Shown here in pieces: positions 27,235 to 36,602 of a DNA stretch of 56,924 nucleotides. The stretch lies in the NCBI GenBank assembly GCA_024400305.1, contig JAKSMX010000016.1, forward strand, positions 1-56,924, given 5' to 3'. A model generated the notes under the pieces. The model was not told the DNA's origin, searched no databases, and saw only the letters and a program-made list of their open reading frames with translations. Numbering within the stretch: the stretch's first letter is position 1; each line of letters opens with the position of its first letter. Origin of the DNA: Bacteroidales bacterium (GTDB lineage: Bacteria > Bacteroidota > Bacteroidia > Bacteroidales > F082). A program made the position numbers and the translations under genes.

Positions 27235-28206
27235 TTAATCCATTGTTTGTGACGGCAACTCCGACAATTCGAGAATCTTGTCATATTCTTGAGGTGTCAA
27301 GTCGTTGAAAAAGAAATTGATGGGGTTTACGTTTTTCCCGTTTTTGATTACTTCGTAGTGAAGGTGCGGTGCTGTTGACTTGCCGCTGTTGCCGACGTGG
27401 GCGATTTCTTCGCCTCTCTTCACTTTCTGTCCGACTCTCACAAGCGACTTGTTGATGTGTGCGTAACGTGTCTTGTAACCGTAGCCGTGGTCAATGATGA
27501 TGAAATTGCCGTAGCCGCTCTTGGCTTTCTCGACCTTGACAACCTTCCCGTCGCCGGGGCAGTAGATAGGCGTCCCGATGGGTGCACTGAAATCGATGCC
27601 GCCGTGGAATTTCTGGACTTTGTAAAACGGGTCGGTCCTGTATCCGTAATGTGATGAGATGCGGGTGACATCAACGTTCTTCAAGGGCATGATGGCCGGT
27701 ATGCAACCGAGCATCTCTTTCTTGTTGATTGCCATCTTATAGACATCGTCGAATGATTTTGACTGCACATACAATTGACTTTCGAGAATATCGATTTTTT
27801 TTGCGATGTTTGAAACCATCTCGGAATTTTCATAGCCGTTGAGCACCTCATAACGGCTTGCGTCACCGTAACCGGCTTTTCTTATGGAAGACGGAATGGG
27901 TTCCGCCTCGAAAATGACACGGTAAATGTTGTTGTCACGATCCTGCATCTCGGTCATCAAAGCGTCGATTTTGTCGATTTTGTCGTTCATAATCTCATAT
28001 TGGAGCTTCAAAAACTCGATTTCACGCTCCTGAAAAATCTCTTTTGGAGACCCTGCGAACTCCGTTATCAAATAATATATGCCGCTGCCAAACAGTCCCG
28101 CTGCGATGATGAATGTGAAAAATCTTACAAGACGCTGTTTCCAGGTTGTCTTATATTCTTCATAATCAAGTGTTTGGCTGTTAAATATAAATTTCTTCTT
28201 TGCCAT
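27235..28206 (-). CDS. M23-family (LytM-type) peptidoglycan endopeptidase
   Basis: 323 residues from MAKKKFIFNSQ; a 27-residue upstream extension is rejected as untypical. One N-terminal membrane helix (RFFTFIIAAGLFGSGIYYLI), a coiled-coil region, then the M23 domain with metal ligands in HGGIDFSAPIGTPI and HLHYE, plus HGYGYKTRYAHI. It probably cleaves peptide cross-links in the periplasm, anchored in the inner membrane. Divergent from alaS. Confidence 0.92.
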   Translation of the reverse strand: MAKKKFIFNSQTLDYEEYKTTWKQRLVRFFTFIIAAGLFGSGIYYLITEFAGSPKEIFQEREIEFLKLQYEIMNDKIDKIDALMTEMQDRDNNIYRVIFEAEPIPSSIRKAGYGDASRYEVLNGYENSEMVSNIAKKIDILESQLYVQSKSFDDVYKMAINKKEMLGCIPAIMPLKNVDVTRISSHYGYRTDPFYKVQKFHGGIDFSAPIGTPIYCPGDGKVVKVEKAKSGYGNFIIIDHGYGYKTRYAHINKSLVRVGQKVKRGEEIAHVGNSGKSTAPHLHYEVIKNGKNVNPINFFFNDLTPQEYDKILELSELPSQTMD

Positions 28207-28255
28207 AATCATTCCATTGAAATAAGGAAACGAATTATTTATTTTTTTAGTGCGG

Positions 28256-28282
28256 CAAAAATAATATTTTTTGGTAAATTTG
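28256..28282. promoter_or_regulatory. Back-to-back promoters of the M23 gene and alaS
   Basis: TATTTTTG on the minus strand (complement of 28256-28263) faces the M23 gene, and TAAATTTG on the plus strand (28275-28282) faces alaS. The two -7 boxes are 11 bp apart, so the polymerases should exclude each other. Confidence 0.6.
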
Positions 28283-28320
28283 CACACTTTTTTTTGATAA
28301 AATTGATAAGATAAGAAATA

Positions 28321-30939
28321 ATGAAAGCAAACGAAATCCGTAAGAGTTTTCTGGATTTTTTCCAGTCAAAACAGCACCTTGTGGTGCCATCGGCTCCTAT
28401 AGTAGTGAAAAATGACCCGACTTTGATGTTTACAAATGCGGGCATGAACCAGTTTAAGGATGTCTTTTTGGGAAATAACCCCCGTAAGGCACCGCGTGTG
28501 ACCGACATCCAGAAATGCCTCCGTGTTTCAGGCAAGCACAACGACCTTGAGGAAGTAGGCCGTGATACTTATCATCACACGATGTTTGAGATGATGGGCA
28601 ATTGGTCGTTCGGCGATTATTTCAAAGAGGAGGCGATAGCATGGGGTTGGGAGTTTCTCACCGAAGTGATGAAAATTGACAAGGACAAATTGTATGTGAC
28701 AGTTTTCGGCGGTGATGAAAAAGACGGGATGGCCCCTGATAATGAAGCATATAACTTCTGGCTGAAACATGTTGACGAATCGAGGATCATCTATGGCAAC
28801 AAGAAGGATAATTTCTGGGAAATGGGTGAGACCGGCCCTTGCGGACCATGTTCCGAGATTCATATCGACATACGCGACGAGGAAGCCCGCAGGAAAATCA
28901 ACGGCCGCGACCTCGTGAACAAAGACGACCCGGAAGTGATTGAGATATGGAATCTCGTTTTCATGCAATACAACCGCCTCGCCAACGGTTCCCTCGTGAA
29001 TCTGCCTGCCTGCCACGTCGATACCGGAATGGGTTTCGAGCGTCTCGTCCGCGTCATGCAGGGTAAGAAGTCGAATTACGACACCGATGTCTTCACACCT
29101 ATTATTAATGAGATCTCAAGACTTTCAGGCATCGAATACGGAAAAGAGGAGAAATGCGACATCGCCATGCGCGTCATCGCCGACCATCTTCGCGCCGTTA
29201 GTTTCGCAATCACCGACGGCCAGCTGCCTTCAAATAACGGCGCCGGCTATGTGATCCGCAGAATCTTGCGCCGCGCGGTACGCTACGGATATACTTTCTT
29301 GAAGTTCAACGAGCCTTTCGTTTATAATCTGCTGCCGGTTCTTGTCGCTGAAATGGGCGAACAATACACCGAACTCAAAGCCCAGCAGGCTCTTGTCTCA
29401 AAGGTGATCTATGAGGAGGAAGCATCGTTCCTCCGTACTTTGTCGTTGGGAATCAAGCGTTTTGAAAATTATGTCGAGCAAAACAGGGATTCAAAGGTCA
29501 TCGACGGCGCATTCACTTTCGAGCTGTTCGACACATACGGCTTCCCTGTTGATTTGACAAATCTCATGGCGGAGGAAAAAGGTCTTGAAGTCGATATGAA
29601 TGGCTTCAACGAACATCTCGCCGAGCAGAAAAACCGCTCACGTAAGGCGGCTGAAAAGATGTCCGGCGACTGGGTTGAACTTATTCATGAAGACAAGCCT
29701 ACTTGTTTTGTTGGTTACAACGAACTTGAATGTGAATCTAAGATTCTGAAATTCAGGGAGGTTGTCGCCAAAGGCAAGAAACATTTCGAGATTGTTCTCG
29801 ACAAGACCCCGTTCTACGCCGAGATGGGCGGTCAGGTCGGTGATAAAGGTGTGCTTGTATCTGAAAATGAAACGATTAACGTTATAAATACTGTCAAGGA
29901 AAATGATCTGAGTATTCACATCACAGATGTGCTGCCGCAGGAGCCTGAAGCCGTGTTCACAGCGAAAGTTGATGTCGAAAGACGTCTCAGGATAGAATCC
30001 AATCATACTGCGACGCATTTGATGCACGCCGCATTGCGTCAGGTTCTCGGAACACATGTCGAGCAGAAAGGTTCGCTGGTTGACGATGAGCGTCTCCGTT
30101 TCGACTTCAGTCACTTCGCGAAGATGAGCGATGAGGAAATCCGTAAAGTTGAAACGATTGTGAATCAGAAGATCAGGGAAGACCTCAAGAACGAAACTGC
30201 CGTTGACATCCCGGTTGACGAAGCGCGTAAGATGGGTGCGATGGCGTTGTTCGGCGAGAAATACGGTGACAAGGTACGCGTCGTGACCTTCGGTGCTGAC
30301 TATTCACGCGAGCTTTGCGGCGGCACACACATCGCATCGACAGGACGCATCGGTGCATTCAAGATTCTGAATGAAGGCGCAATCGCGGCCGGTGTGCGAC
30401 GTGTCGAGGCGATAACAGGTGCGGCTGTAATTGATTATCTTGACAATCAGATTGGTACGTTGAACAAGATTAAAGGTATGGTGAAGTCTTCGGGCGATGT
30501 CGTGAAGGCTGTCGAGACGCTGACAGCTCAAAATACGATGTTGCAGAAGAAGATTGAGGCAATGATGATGGCTCAGGCGGTGTCGGATGCAAGGAACGCC
30601 TATAACAACGCGACGGAGTGGGAAGGTCATAAATTTGTGTTCGCAAGAGTGAACGTTGACATGAACCAGATGAGAAACGTCGCTATGGCGTTGAAGGATA
30701 TTGATTCTGAAGTCGTTGCTGTGATGGGCGGTGTCTTTGAAGAGAAACCGACATTGTGCGTGATGCTTCCGCAGAGTCTCGTTGACGAAAAGAAGATGGA
30801 CGCCGGCGCGATAATCCGTTCGGCCGCAAAAGAAATACAAGGCGGCGGCGGTGGCCAAAAGACGCTTGCAACAGCAGGTGGCAAGAACGCCGCCGGCATC
30901 GACAAGGCAATGGAAATCCTTAAAGAAATATTTGTATAA
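28321..30939 (+). CDS. alaS: Alanyl-tRNA synthetase
   Basis: 872 residues, full length. Class II start MKANEIRKSFLDFFQSKQH, motif 1 region PTLMFTNAGMNQFKDVFLG, ETGPCGPCSEIH, the GAGYVIRRILRRAVRYG segment, editing-site HTATHLMH with the distal C-x3-H (LCGGTHI), and the DHHA1 C-terminal domain (GGGGGQKTLATAGGKN). It charges tRNA-Ala. The coding sequence ends 23 bp before a strong terminator. Confidence 0.98.
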   Translation: MKANEIRKSFLDFFQSKQHLVVPSAPIVVKNDPTLMFTNAGMNQFKDVFLGNNPRKAPRVTDIQKCLRVSGKHNDLEEVGRDTYHHTMFEMMGNWSFGDYFKEEAIAWGWEFLTEVMKIDKDKLYVTVFGGDEKDGMAPDNEAYNFWLKHVDESRIIYGNKKDNFWEMGETGPCGPCSEIHIDIRDEEARRKINGRDLVNKDDPEVIEIWNLVFMQYNRLANGSLVNLPACHVDTGMGFERLVRVMQGKKSNYDTDVFTPIINEISRLSGIEYGKEEKCDIAMRVIADHLRAVSFAITDGQLPSNNGAGYVIRRILRRAVRYGYTFLKFNEPFVYNLLPVLVAEMGEQYTELKAQQALVSKVIYEEEASFLRTLSLGIKRFENYVEQNRDSKVIDGAFTFELFDTYGFPVDLTNLMAEEKGLEVDMNGFNEHLAEQKNRSRKAAEKMSGDWVELIHEDKPTCFVGYNELECESKILKFREVVAKGKKHFEIVLDKTPFYAEMGGQVGDKGVLVSENETINVINTVKENDLSIHITDVLPQEPEAVFTAKVDVERRLRIESNHTATHLMHAALRQVLGTHVEQKGSLVDDERLRFDFSHFAKMSDEEIRKVETIVNQKIREDLKNETAVDIPVDEARKMGAMALFGEKYGDKVRVVTFGADYSRELCGGTHIASTGRIGAFKILNEGAIAAGVRRVEAITGAAVIDYLDNQIGTLNKIKGMVKSSGDVVKAVETLTAQNTMLQKKIEAMMMAQAVSDARNAYNNATEWEGHKFVFARVNVDMNQMRNVAMALKDIDSEVVAVMGGVFEEKPTLCVMLPQSLVDEKKMDAGAIIRSAAKEIQGGGGGQKTLATAGGKNAAGIDKAMEILKEIFV

Positions 30940-30962
30940 TTGTCTTTTCATAAAATGTTTTT

Positions 30963-31001
30963 CAGCTTCCGGAACATGTTTTTTCGGAAGCTGTTTTTTT
31001 T
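30963..31001 (+). terminator. Intrinsic terminator of alaS
   Basis: Perfect 9-bp stem CAGCTTCCG / CGGAAGCTG with a 13-base loop and T8. Confidence 0.9.
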
Positions 31002-31061
31002 CTGGAAAACACGAGAACCTAAAGAAATTTATCGTATATTCGCAACCGAAAAATTAATGAA

Positions 31062-31805
31062 ATGAAAACGAGACTTTTTGTTTGCTTAAGTGCCTGTCTT
31101 TTAATGTTTTTTTGCAGTTGCACAAAAAACGATACAAGTACAATCATATTGATGGGAGAGGAAAATAATGTCGCGGATTTTGACACTTTGTGTCCGGAAA
31201 TATTGCAGAGAGCGATGCTGCAACATGGTTATGGTAGCGGCGACATGTCATTCCATCTGGTGACACCTCATAATATTGAGGGCAAATATGTGGTCGATGG
31301 CATGTATATTCTTCATACAAACGAGGTGTTCAGAGCTGGAACAGATTATGAAATTCAAATGACAGACCATGTCGATGAACTCAATGCTCTCCATTCAGAT
31401 TCGCTTGTGTTCGAACTCGCTGAACAGAACAACTCTTCTATTAAAATGCATTATCAATTGTTTTCCGGCGCCGACCTCACATACGATTTACAATTTGACA
31501 ATGCGTTTGTTGCCGGAGCCGTTATTGACAATAGAGGTGTGAATGACACTGTTTTTATATTGTATTATGAATGTGTCAAAGGCTATCCTGTCAAGGATAG
31601 TGGCTGGGATTGCGAATATAAATCACGCGAATTGATTACCGGCGTTGTCACAGAGGGGGGAATAAAAGATTTCCGATTCGGATGTATCTGTCACGACAAA
31701 TGGGGCGAAGACGACTATCTGTTGCAACGTGTTGACGATTACCGCATCTCAATGGATTACAACACCCAAGTTTCTCCGGATTATGTAACGCCTCGTATTA
31801 ATTAG
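31062..31805 (+). CDS. Lipoprotein of unknown function
   Basis: 247 residues. Lipoprotein signal peptide with Cys20 (LMFFCSC). The mature part is beta-rich with no motif I can assign; four more cysteines lie in the C-terminal part (YECVKG, DWDCEYK, CICHD). A -7 box variant TATATTCG sits at 31035-31042. The gene is 7 bp upstream of a PorT-like barrel protein gene, so the two may form an envelope pair. Confidence 0.75.
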   Translation: MKTRLFVCLSACLLMFFCSCTKNDTSTIILMGEENNVADFDTLCPEILQRAMLQHGYGSGDMSFHLVTPHNIEGKYVVDGMYILHTNEVFRAGTDYEIQMTDHVDELNALHSDSLVFELAEQNNSSIKMHYQLFSGADLTYDLQFDNAFVAGAVIDNRGVNDTVFILYYECVKGYPVKDSGWDCEYKSRELITGVVTEGGIKDFRFGCICHDKWGEDDYLLQRVDDYRISMDYNTQVSPDYVTPRIN

Positions 31806-31812
31806 TTTTATC

Positions 31813-32667
31813 ATGAAAAAATATTTTTTCTTTTTTGTGTGCCTGTTGGTCGGTAACAGTTTGTTCTCCCAAGGTTACGTGTTTAACATATTTGGAAACA
31901 GAAAAGGCGTTGACAAGTCAAGTGCCGTGATTGTCGGTTTGAAAGGCGGTGTCTCATCGGCGAATATGCATTATTCAAACAGTGAACTCAATTCATTGAC
32001 AAAGAATGTCTTACTTCGTCCTGACTATGGACTTTTTGTTGAAATGCCGATGAAAAATGATTTCGCGGTCGGAGTGGATTTGCTCGTTGCGGGCAAAGGA
32101 GTTGATGTCAGTTACAACTCACATGGTGACAGCGATTATCCTGTGAAATATACTGTCAAATCAACATATTTGGATTTGAGGGTGCCTGTCAGCTACAAGT
32201 TTGCAGTCACTTACAGCTTCATGCCTTTTGTATATGTCGCGCCATATTTGTCCTATCGGATGGGTGGGACGATTTCTCTTGAACAGAAAAGTTTTTATGA
32301 GTATGATGACGACATAAATCAATCAATAGACATTGGCGATGCGAATATGCAGATGTTTGATTTCGGTGCGGTCGTTGGCGGCGGCCTGCGTTATGATTTC
32401 AATTTTCCGTCTTTTTCAATTGTGACAAAACTTGAGGTCGGATATAATTTTGGCATGTTAAATACATTTTCGAAAAAAGAACAGGAAGATGGTTTCGGCA
32501 CTGCCCCTGTCAATAATGGCATAGTGAATGTCAATGCGTATAATACTCAAGGCAAGCGTTTCAACAGAGGAGTTGAGGCTATGATAACCATAGGGCTTCC
32601 GCTTAAGTTCAGGGAGAGAGACTGCAGCAATTTCAAGGGCAAGGGTAAAAAGGGAAGAATCTATTGA
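31813..32667 (+). CDS. PorT-like outer-membrane beta-barrel protein
   Basis: 284 residues. Signal peptide (FFFFVCLLVGNSLFSQ), then alternating strands typical of the outer-membrane beta-barrel domain seen in PorT-family proteins: VGLKGGVSSANMHY, YGLFVEMPMKNDFAVGVDLL, YLDLRVPVSYKF, VAPYLSYRMGG. The tail KGKGKKGRIY is basic. General PorT-family resemblance does not show that it is the T9SS component itself. Confidence 0.75.
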   Translation: MKKYFFFFVCLLVGNSLFSQGYVFNIFGNRKGVDKSSAVIVGLKGGVSSANMHYSNSELNSLTKNVLLRPDYGLFVEMPMKNDFAVGVDLLVAGKGVDVSYNSHGDSDYPVKYTVKSTYLDLRVPVSYKFAVTYSFMPFVYVAPYLSYRMGGTISLEQKSFYEYDDDINQSIDIGDANMQMFDFGAVVGGGLRYDFNFPSFSIVTKLEVGYNFGMLNTFSKKEQEDGFGTAPVNNGIVNVNAYNTQGKRFNRGVEAMITIGLPLKFRERDCSNFKGKGKKGRIY

Positions 32668-32681
32668 ACTGATGACAAACA

Positions 32682-32712
32682 AAAAAGGCATCGTAATCAA
32701 CGATGCCTTTTT
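32682..32712. terminator. Bidirectional terminator
   Basis: Perfect 12-bp stem AAAAAGGCATCG / CGATGCCTTTTT with a 7-base loop. A and T runs on both sides let it end both the barrel gene (+) and the large T9SS gene (-). Confidence 0.9.
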
Positions 32713-32737
32713 GTTTTTGGTGTGTTTTGATGCTGCG

Positions 32738-35700
32738 TTATCTGCTCAACAGCGTTTTCTTTGCCACGCTGAAATCCTTGCCTGTAATCTTTATGAAATA
32801 CAAGCCGTCGGCGAGGCCGCTCATGGAATATTCTATCACGGAGTCGTCGGTTGAGTTTGCGCTGACAAATGTGTCAATGAGCATTCCGTTGCAATTGTAA
32901 ATGCTTATTGTCATCGGAGTGTTGATGGCCGCGTTGTCGAAGCCGATGTAAAGCATACCGTTTGTCGGGTTCGGGAAAACGCCGATTTTGTTGTCAAAAG
33001 ACGTTTCCTCCACGCCGTATTCCGATGTATAGACAAATATTTCCTTGCGGATAGTGTCGCATATTGTAGGAATCTCGCAGACGATTGTTGCGTTTCCGGG
33101 GCTCAGAACCATCAATGAGGCTTCGCTGCTGTGGTCGGTGTTGAGAATCCATGTGTCTGAACAGTCTGGAACGCCCCAGTCCGTATGGAAATGTATGCTC
33201 CAGATATAATCTGCCGGATAGATTCCCTGCTCTATGCCTGCGCCGGTGACATCTTTGATCTCGAATTTGTATTCCAACGGCATCCAGCTGCTGCCGGATT
33301 GGACAAGCTTTTCATCCGAATCGTTGATTTTTGAGGCGTTTGGCCTGTCGAAAAGTCTGAGCCTTATCTTTGCGATGCTGTCGCAGCCGTGGATTGTCTG
33401 GAAGTCTGTATTGTTTGTCCAGATGTCTCCGTTTGTCAGGTCGCCTTGAGTGCAGTATTTGTTTCCCCAGATGAAGAACCCGTCGGCATCCTTGCAAGTG
33501 TCAACTCTATGAGCGTCAGGGTATTGCTCTTCATACATGTGATGTCTTGTAAACGTGAAGTGAACGATGCTGTCACATCCATGTGATGTGTTAAAGGTGA
33601 TGTCGTCATCGAACGATTCTTCAAAAGTCATTGTTACAGGCTCGTGTGTCTGGGAATTGATGTAATTCAATACGTATGGCTCGCAGCTCTCGCCGGCGTC
33701 AAATACACCGCCTTCATAGCTGTATGGGTCAGAATATTCAGGGTCTCTCGTGAATTTCATCGTTACCTGGGTGTAACATGGTTCGGTCTCGAAGATAATG
33801 GTTTTCTCTTCTGTCTCCTCAAAATGATAGACGACGGTTCCGTAAGTTGGTGACGCCTCCAGATTGTCAATCCAGTCATAACCTTGGTTGCATTCGCGGT
33901 GTGTTTCGGTATAAGAAACCACGTCTGAAATGTTCAATACGATGGAGACATGGTTCTTGCAGCCTTGTTCTGTGTAAACGATTGTTTCGTATGGATCGCT
34001 TTCGGGATGTTCCTCTTCGATTTCAATCACGGAGCCGTCCGGCAAAGTGATAGGATAAGGGATCATTTGCTCGCACACCGTGTATTCCATTGGAGTATAT
34101 AAGACGGGGTTGACGGTGATTGTCAATGTTTTTGTGATGACATCGACTCCGTCGGAGATGTTGCATGTGAAAGTTGTCGTGCTTGTCGGACGTGCTACTG
34201 TCGTTGCGCTGTTTGGGCTGTCAACGAGATTTGCGGGTTCCCAGCTGAAACTGAAGTTGTTGGTGCCGCCTGTCGCGGTGGCGGTGAGCGTCGTGGTCTC
34301 GTCGCTGCATATAACGGCGTTGTCGCATTCAACATCTGCGGTCATCTGCTGGCCTACGCTCACCGACACTTCGTCTTCGTCAACGCAGCCGTGTGATGAG
34401 GTCACTGTCAGGTGGAACGTCTGTGCGCCCGTCATCGGGACTGTCTGCACCGTCTGTTGGTTCGGGTTGCCGTTAATCATATTGGTAGGTGTCCAGGCGT
34501 ATGATGCGCCGGCCACAGCTGCGGCTGTCAGAGTGGCGGGAGTACCGTAATAGACGTTCTGGTTCTCGCCTGCATCAGCTACAGGAATGTCGTAAACAGT
34601 GATGTTTTTTTGCTTTGTGTCTTCGCATGTTCCGCCTGTCGCATTTTCAGCGACGACGTTGTAGGTCACGGTGTATGTGCCGGCGGCGTTGAAGGTGTGT
34701 GTGGCTGTAGCTCCGCTGACAGGCTCGCTTCCGTCGCCGAAGTTCCAGGTTCTGTCGGTGATTGCGCTTTCGTGTCCTGCCGGCGTGGTGCTTTCAGTGC
34801 CGGTGAATGTGGCCTCCACGCCAACGCAAATGTCATTGTTGTTGAAATCGGCGTTGATTGCAGGCAGGATTTCAACATCCAATGTCATCGGTTCGCTGGT
34901 GCCTTGTCCCGGGACACTGATGGAGCAGCTGTAAGTGCCTGAATTTGCGAATGTCACATTGTCGATATGCGGCTCGCGGATGCTTGCGGTGAAACCGTTC
35001 GGACCTGTCCATGAATATGATGCGTTGTTCACGTCTTGTGCGGTGAGCTGCATTGTCCCGCCATAGCAGGGGTTGCTGTGGTCAATCGCCGGGGGCAGGA
35101 TGGAGCAGTCGGTGGTGCCGTTGCCTCCCGTCTTGCTGAAGTTGATGTTGCATGCGTGATTGCTGTAATTGGTTATGATCAGAATATAATACTCTCCTGT
35201 TGCCGCACTTTGGGGAATAAGGCAGTTCTCTGTGGCATCTGGCGAGTAGCTGCAACTTACAACTTTGGCGCTTGTAAGTCCGTTCGGACAGGGTTCCACG
35301 GGGTCGTCGAACGGACCCCAGCAGCAGAAGTCAATGTCTTCAGAGGGAGTGCTGTACATGTGAATCGTCATGTCGCCAGCGTTATCTATTCTCATGTAGT
35401 ACCATGCGGGGTTGGGTGTTGAATGTAAACAGTTGTAATTCGGACCGGGTTCACCGTTGCCGGCATCGACACCTGCCGGGAACTGATACATGCCATTGTC
35501 GGTGCAGAATGGATCCGCTTGTGCGCAAAGGTTGTTGCGTCGGCTTTTTACATATACATCCATCATCAATGATGTGACGAAATCATCCGGCAAAGATGAT
35601 TTCCATTCAAAAAACATCTCGCCGGCCTCGTCTTTGCTCATGCTGTTGAATGCCTCCGCCTCTTCATTGCAAAAGGCATTGAATAGATTTGTAATATTTT

Positions 35701-35947
35701 GATTTTCATACTCTTCGCTTGTTGATATGACAAATATGCCATTTTTTCTGCCTGTTGAAACAAGAAATCGTTCATCGTAATTCAATGTATAGATGAAATG
35801 GGCGCGTTGTTCAAAAAGGTCAATTTTTGTGATGTCAAGTTCGACGGTGTTACGCTTGACGTTGATGTCATAAAAATTCTTGTTTTCCTGTGCTTTTGTC
35901 ATCAAGAATAAAAGACCGAAAAATAACAGTAATACATTCTTTTTCAT
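32738..35947 (-). CDS. Large T9SS-exported protein with PKD/Ig-like and GCDSI repeats
   Basis: 1069 residues from MKKNVLLLFFGLLFLM, a signal peptide. Residues about 150-300 form a domain with a CCWGPFD and Y-Y-ILIITNYS pattern, seen in many Bacteroidota surface proteins. Then follow Ig/PKD-like modules (SYSWTGPNGFTASI; RTWNFGDGSEPVSGATATHTF; SYAWTP; SFSWEPANL). Three cysteine-containing repeats come next, two with the phrase HGCDSI. The C-terminus is a type A sorting domain (VFPNPTNGMLYIGF, LADGLYFIKITG). Probably an adhesin or scaffold; no enzyme domain seen. A TAAATTTG box lies upstream on the minus strand (35978-35985). Confidence 0.85.
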   Translation of the reverse strand: MKKNVLLLFFGLLFLMTKAQENKNFYDINVKRNTVELDITKIDLFEQRAHFIYTLNYDERFLVSTGRKNGIFVISTSEEYENQNITNLFNAFCNEEAEAFNSMSKDEAGEMFFEWKSSLPDDFVTSLMMDVYVKSRRNNLCAQADPFCTDNGMYQFPAGVDAGNGEPGPNYNCLHSTPNPAWYYMRIDNAGDMTIHMYSTPSEDIDFCCWGPFDDPVEPCPNGLTSAKVVSCSYSPDATENCLIPQSAATGEYYILIITNYSNHACNINFSKTGGNGTTDCSILPPAIDHSNPCYGGTMQLTAQDVNNASYSWTGPNGFTASIREPHIDNVTFANSGTYSCSISVPGQGTSEPMTLDVEILPAINADFNNNDICVGVEATFTGTESTTPAGHESAITDRTWNFGDGSEPVSGATATHTFNAAGTYTVTYNVVAENATGGTCEDTKQKNITVYDIPVADAGENQNVYYGTPATLTAAAVAGASYAWTPTNMINGNPNQQTVQTVPMTGAQTFHLTVTSSHGCVDEDEVSVSVGQQMTADVECDNAVICSDETTTLTATATGGTNNFSFSWEPANLVDSPNSATTVARPTSTTTFTCNISDGVDVITKTLTITVNPVLYTPMEYTVCEQMIPYPITLPDGSVIEIEEEHPESDPYETIVYTEQGCKNHVSIVLNISDVVSYTETHRECNQGYDWIDNLEASPTYGTVVYHFEETEEKTIIFETEPCYTQVTMKFTRDPEYSDPYSYEGGVFDAGESCEPYVLNYINSQTHEPVTMTFEESFDDDITFNTSHGCDSIVHFTFTRHHMYEEQYPDAHRVDTCKDADGFFIWGNKYCTQGDLTNGDIWTNNTDFQTIHGCDSIAKIRLRLFDRPNASKINDSDEKLVQSGSSWMPLEYKFEIKDVTGAGIEQGIYPADYIWSIHFHTDWGVPDCSDTWILNTDHSSEASLMVLSPGNATIVCEIPTICDTIRKEIFVYTSEYGVEETSFDNKIGVFPNPTNGMLYIGFDNAAINTPMTISIYNCNGMLIDTFVSANSTDDSVIEYSMSGLADGLYFIKITGKDFSVAKKTLLSR

Positions 35948-36010
35948 TGTGATGAGTTGATTTGTTGAAACAGGTTGCAAATTTAGTTAAAAAACAGACA
36001 ATTCCGACAT

Positions 36011-36592
36011 TTATTTTTCATAGTTGTTCAAAAAATCCACGAGTTTTGCGGTCGCTCTGCCTCGGTGTGAGATTCGGTTTTTGGTTTCCATGTTCATCTC
36101 GGCGAATGATTCGTCAAAACCGTCAGGCTGGAAAATCGGGTCGTAGCCGAAGCCGCCATCACCGTGTTCTTCAGTGAGGATCTTCCCGTTCACGATGCCC
36201 TCGAAAAAATATTGTTCTCCGTTGAGATTCAATGCGATGACGGTTCTGAAACGTGCTTTTCTATTTTCAACTCCGTCCAATGCTTCAAGCAGTTTCACCA
36301 CATTGTCGTGATAAGAGCAGCCTTCGCCGGCGTAGCGTGCTGAATAAACTCCGGGCGCGCCGTCCAATGCCTCCACTTCAAGTCCCGTGTCGTCGGCGAA
36401 ACAGTCGAGATGGAATCTGTTTGTCACGAAATCGGCTTTTATCTTGGCGTTTCCTTGCAGGTTGTCGGCGTCCTCCACGATGTCTTCATGACATCCGATT
36501 TCCGGAAGTCCGACTATTTCATGATTTTTCAGGATGTTTCTTATTTCTTCAAGCTTGTGAAGATTATGTGTTGCGAATACTAACTTTTTCAT
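36011..36592 (-). CDS. rdgB: Non-canonical purine NTP pyrophosphatase (RdgB/HAM1)
   Basis: 193 residues. KLVFATHNLHKLEEI at the start, FADDTGLEVEALDGAPGVYSARYAG in the middle (pattern split across residues 64-88) and GGFGYDPIFQPDG, RISHRGRA at the end are the family signatures. The enzyme removes ITP, XTP and dITP from the nucleotide pool. It follows ung by 10 bp; both are nucleic-acid sanitation genes. Confidence 0.95.
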   Translation of the reverse strand: MKKLVFATHNLHKLEEIRNILKNHEIVGLPEIGCHEDIVEDADNLQGNAKIKADFVTNRFHLDCFADDTGLEVEALDGAPGVYSARYAGEGCSYHDNVVKLLEALDGVENRKARFRTVIALNLNGEQYFFEGIVNGKILTEEHGDGGFGYDPIFQPDGFDESFAEMNMETKNRISHRGRATAKLVDFLNNYEK

Positions 36593-36602
36593 TTTGTTTT
36601 AA

